Source: Actinomycetota bacterium
Lineage (GTDB): Bacteria; Actinomycetota; Actinomycetes; Propionibacteriales; Propionibacteriaceae
Assembly (NCBI GenBank): GCA_016213595.1
Contig: JACRAA010000251.1
Location: 1-8,280 of the forward strand
Reading direction: 5' to 3'
DNA length: 8,280 nucleotides
Shown piece after piece: positions 6,545 through 8,280 of this stretch. The notes below the pieces were generated by a model. It worked only from the letters and a program-made list of their open reading frames with translations, was not told the origin of the DNA and did no database searches. The stretch's first letter is position 1, and the number at the start of each line of letters is the position of its first letter. The position numbers and the translations under genes were made by a program.

Positions 6545-6582
6545 GTCCACGGGGTTCGTCCACAGGACGGGCTTCCGTCCAC
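6545..6582. repeat. Three GTCCAC boxes upstream of the DUF559-like gene
   Basis: GTCCAC occurs at 6545-6550, 6558-6563 and 6577-6582, the last two as CGTCCACAG. Nearby CCTGT and ACAGG (around 6543-6567) form a short inverted repeat. The boxes resemble the actinobacterial DnaA box (TTGTCCACA), but none has the full TT start. They may be regulator-binding sites for the gene that begins at 6634. Confidence 0.4.
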
Positions 6583-6592
6583 AGCTGCGCGC

Positions 6593-6627
6593 GACAGTGA
6601 CGAAACACGGCTCCGACGCCAACTGTC
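6593..6627. promoter_or_regulatory. Short inverted repeat next to the DUF559-like start, possible operator
   Basis: GACAGT (6593-6598) and ACTGTC (6622-6627) are a perfect 6-bp inverted repeat separated by 23 bp. The second arm abuts the AGGAG ribosome site (6628-6632). In RNA it could form a stem just ahead of the start codon, or in DNA bind a dimer. The stem is short, so chance is possible. Confidence 0.35.
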
Positions 6628-6633
6628 AGGAGT

Positions 6634-7491
6634 GTGAACATCGACACCCTGCTCGCCGCCGAAGGGCCCGTCTTCCACCTCCGGTCGCTGCCCCCGGCCA
6701 CCCGGGCCACCGTCAAGAGCGCCCACGAAGCCGGCCGCCTGGTGCGGCTGCTGCCGGGCACCTATGTGATGCCGGACGCCCAGGACGACTTCGCCACTCG
6801 ATGCGCAGCAGTGGCGTGGTGGTGTCCGGATGCGGTCATCGTGGGGGCCGCCGCAGCCCGGCTCACGTTCTGGCCCGACCTGTTCGTCAGCCACATCGAT
6901 GGGGCTCGTCGCGGGTACGTCCCCAGCGCTCACGGCTACAGGTTCGAGCGCCGCGCGGTCGACCCCGACTTCGTGGTCGTCCGCCACGGCCTGCGGCTGT
7001 CCAGCCCCGCCCTGACGGCAGTGGACCTGGTCCCGAACCGTGGCGGCGACGCGATCGACACCTGTCTACGGGCGCGAGCCGCCCGCCTCGAGGACCTCTG
7101 GGCCGCGTTCCGTGCCCATCCGTCGCGGAGCGGGAACCTGGAACGGCACCGGATGCTGGTCGACTCGCGCGACAGGCCCTGGTCGGCTGCGGAGCGACTC
7201 AGCCATCGGCTCCTTCGTCGCCACGGCATCTCGGGATGGACGTCGAACCTGGAGGTCAGGGTGCAGGGCCTCAGCTACTTCATCGACATCGCGTTCCGCG
7301 CCGAGCGCCTGGCGGTCGAGATCGACGGTCGACTTCACGAGGACGACCCGTCAGTGTTCGAGTCCGACCGGTACCGGCAGAACGCCCTGGTCACCGAGGG
7401 CTGGCGCGTGCTCCGCTTCACCTACGGCATGCTCGTCGACAGGCCTCAGTACGTGGTCGACCAGATCCGAGCCGCCCTGGCCGACTCATGA
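6634..7491 (+). CDS. DUF559-domain protein with AbiEi-like N-terminus (Vsr/PD-(D/E)xK-type nuclease fold)
   Basis: This 285-aa protein has a winged-helix-like start (about 1-46, ending GRLVRLLPGTYV) resembling AbiEi antitoxin-type domains. A middle region with VIVGAAAARLTFWP (68-81) follows. The C-terminal DUF559/Vsr-like domain (about 182-285) has Glu187 in the SAAERLSHRLLRRHGI helix, Asp218 in FIDIAF, and Glu229 and Asp231 in VEIDG. Arg244, Arg246 and Arg248 come next, then GWRVLRFTY (256-264). The order D...ExDG...R...WRVLRF fits an active nuclease-like fold. DNA cleavage has not been shown for most members. The GTG start is only 1 nt after AGGAG (or 3 nt after CAGG), an unusually tight spacing; leaderless or alternative initiation is possible. 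No AbiEii-type toxin gene follows. The gene sits alone between two copies of one inverted repeat. Confidence 0.87.
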   Translation: MNIDTLLAAEGPVFHLRSLPPATRATVKSAHEAGRLVRLLPGTYVMPDAQDDFATRCAAVAWWCPDAVIVGAAAARLTFWPDLFVSHIDGARRGYVPSAHGYRFERRAVDPDFVVVRHGLRLSSPALTAVDLVPNRGGDAIDTCLRARAARLEDLWAAFRAHPSRSGNLERHRMLVDSRDRPWSAAERLSHRLLRRHGISGWTSNLEVRVQGLSYFIDIAFRAERLAVEIDGRLHEDDPSVFESDRYRQNALVTEGWRVLRFTYGMLVDRPQYVVDQIRAALADS

Positions 7492-7500
7492 AGCCACCCG

Positions 7501-7581
7501 GATCCGCCGTTTCGTACCGCAGCACGTGCGAGTGGCGCTGGTGGCGGGTCAAGCGCGTGTTGAGGTACGAAAACGCGGATC
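7501..7581. repeat. 81-bp imperfect inverted repeat, copy 2 (downstream of DUF559-like gene)
   Basis: The left arm GATCCGCCGTTTCGTACC (7501-7518) pairs with the right arm GGTACGAAAACGCGGATC (7564-7581), 16 of 18 bases, over a 45-base centre. The centre itself holds the palindrome GCACGTGC (7522-7529). The left arm starts 10 bp after the DUF559-like stop codon. The arms match copy 1 (6458-6539), while the centres match only weakly. A terminator role is possible here, but there is no U-tract after the stem. Confidence 0.88.
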
Positions 7582-7599
7582 GTGCGACGAGTCGACCCC

Positions 7600-7682
7600 G
7601 GCATCCCCGCGTTCTGAGCAGGCATCCCCGCGTTCTGAGCCGGCATCCCCCCGATGGGAGCGGTATGACCCCGTTTGGAGCC
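7600..7682. repeat. Four-unit ~21-bp tandem repeat upstream of the TerC-family gene
   Basis: Units lie at 7600-7620, 7621-7641, 7642-7661 and 7662-7682. Units 1 and 2 are GGCATCCCCGCGTTCTGAGC plus A or C, so 20 of 21 bases agree. Unit 3 keeps GGCATCCCC and the final GAGC, with CCGATGG between them. Unit 4 (GGTATGACCCCGTTTGGAGC plus C) is the most diverged. The lengths are 21, 21, 20 and 21 bp. This array follows inverted-repeat copy 2 by 18 bp and ends 107 bp before the TerC-family ATG. The period of about two helical turns would place all units on one face of the DNA. Function is unknown. Confidence 0.85.
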
Positions 7683-7744
7683 GTCGGCGACACTGTGGAC
7701 TACACGCATCGGGCAGATCGAGCATCCGGCCGCCCGGTCGGAGG

Positions 7745-7772
7745 GGAACCCCTGGGGGGTCGCCCCGGTTCC
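7745..7772 (+). promoter_or_regulatory. Leader hairpin just ahead of the TerC-family ribosome site
   Basis: GGAACC (7745-7750) pairs with GGTTCC (7767-7772). Inside, GGGG (7754-7757) pairs with CCCC (7763-7766) over a 5-base loop, with a 3-base bulge (7751-7753). This gives a 10-bp stem ending 4 nt before the AGAGGA ribosome site (7777-7782). It could affect translation. I do not see the conserved core of the yybP-ykoY manganese riboswitch that precedes some TerC-family genes. Confidence 0.4.
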
Positions 7773-7789
7773 GTACAGAGGACACCCAA

Positions 7790-8280
7790 ATGCTCGTGCC
7801 CCCGTATGTCTGGGCCCTGACGATCCTGGCGATCGTGGCCCTTCTCGCCTACGACTTCCTCGTCCACGTCCGTACAGCCCATGAGCCCAGCCTCGGAGAG
7901 GCGGCTCGCTGGTCGGCGCTGTACGTGGGCCTGGCTCTCGCGTTCGGCGCCGGCGTGTGGCTGTTCGGCGGCGCCGAGGCGGGCGGGGAGTACTTCGCCG
8001 GCTACCTCACCGAGAAGGCGCTGAGCGTCGACAACCTGTTCGTGTTCCTCATCCTCATGACCTCGTTCGCCGTGCCGCGGATGCTCCAGCAGAAGGTGCT
8101 GCTGTTCGGCATCGCCATCGCGCTGCTGGCCCGTACGGGCTTCATCTTCGCCGGTGCGGCGCTCATCGCCGAGTTCGCCTGGGTGTTCTACGTCTTCGGT
8201 CTGATCCTGCTCGTCACGGGCGCGCACATGCTCGTCGACCACGGCGAGAAGGAGGCCGACAACATCGCGGTACGGCTCGC
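7790..8280 (+). CDS. TerC-family integral membrane protein, N-terminal part (runs off window)
   Basis: ATG 7790 follows AGAGGA (7777-7782) by 7 nt. The frame stays open for 163 codons to the window end, so this is a partial gene; family members are about 320-350 aa. It reads as a TerC/Alx-type membrane protein, linked in known members to manganese export or tellurite resistance. I see hydrophobic segments at about residues 6-26, 42-60, 82-97, 103-122 and 128-148. Conserved TerC features are AYDFLVH with Asp22, the EKALSVDNLFVF segment (76-86) with Glu76, Asp81 and Asn82, and ALLARTGFI with Arg115. Substrate specificity cannot be told from the sequence. The 298-bp gap upstream contains inverted-repeat copy 2, the second tandem array and the leader hairpin. 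No clear promoter is seen. Confidence 0.93.
   Translation, partial: MLVPPYVWALTILAIVALLAYDFLVHVRTAHEPSLGEAARWSALYVGLALAFGAGVWLFGGAEAGGEYFAGYLTEKALSVDNLFVFLILMTSFAVPRMLQQKVLLFGIAIALLARTGFIFAGAALIAEFAWVFYVFGLILLVTGAHMLVDHGEKEADNIAVRL

Noticed and set aside
6545..6582. Replication origin (DnaA boxes)
   Set aside because: The boxes lack the full consensus, number only three, and there is no AT-rich region or dnaA/dnaN neighbour.
6634..7491. Complete AbiE toxin-antitoxin system
   Set aside because: Only an AbiEi-like N-terminus is present, and no nucleotidyltransferase (AbiEii) gene follows. The next gene is TerC-family.
6451..7588. Target-site duplication around the DUF559 unit
   Set aside because: Only GTGC is shared near the outer ends, and it does not sit directly against both repeats. 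Chance is likely.
7700..7789. yybP-ykoY manganese riboswitch upstream of the TerC-family gene
   Set aside because: Considered because some TerC-family genes carry it. The conserved core pattern is not recognisable here; a covariance-model search would settle it.

Overview
The window is very GC-rich and uses GTG starts. It carries an ECF42-type sigma factor, an Eis-type acetyltransferase, a penicillin-binding lipoprotein and a TerC protein. Together these suggest a high-GC actinobacterium. A Micrococcales or Propionibacteriales member is a guess from codon style and gene types, not shown by the sequence. Most of the window is ordinary chromosomal coding DNA, with compact genes and almost no long intergenic gaps.

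Layout. (1) 1-717 (+) is the C-terminal part of an ECF42-like sigma factor, cut by the window edge. (2) 718-890 is a convergent gap almost filled by six exact-length 22-bp tandem repeats, followed by a small GC hairpin. (3) 891-2897 (-) is a penicillin-binding lipoprotein with an N-terminal NTF2-like (MecA_N) region and a transpeptidase domain. (4) 3038-4273 (+) is an Eis-family N-acetyltransferase, divergent from the PBP gene. (5) 4270-5673 (-) is a three-gene operon, arsR - SRPBCC (AHSA1) - VOC (PhnB-like). Its promoter at 5703-5731 is flanked by two matching TCAAC-N6-GTTGA operators. (6) 5736-6413 (-) is a two-domain NIPSNAP-like protein whose stop codon lies inside the upstream operator of the arsR promoter. 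(7) 6458-7581 is a DUF559/AbiEi-like gene (+) bracketed by two related copies of an ~81-bp imperfect inverted repeat. (8) 7582-7789 holds a second tandem array (four ~21-bp units) and a leader hairpin. (9) From 7790 (+) a TerC-family membrane protein runs off the window.

How the parts work together. The arsR-SRPBCC-VOC block is a self-contained, probably autoregulated unit: overlapping stop/start codons, a 13-bp gap, and operators at the -35 and at the predicted transcription start. The PBP acts on peptidoglycan outside the membrane, TerC probably handles metal ions, and the Eis-like protein acetylates amines in the cytoplasm. No functional link among these three is visible.

The least explained parts are the repeats. 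Two unrelated-looking intergenic arrays share a period of about two helical turns. In addition, a nuclease-fold gene lies between two copies of the same palindrome, which could be an unrecognised mobile or repeat-propagating unit.
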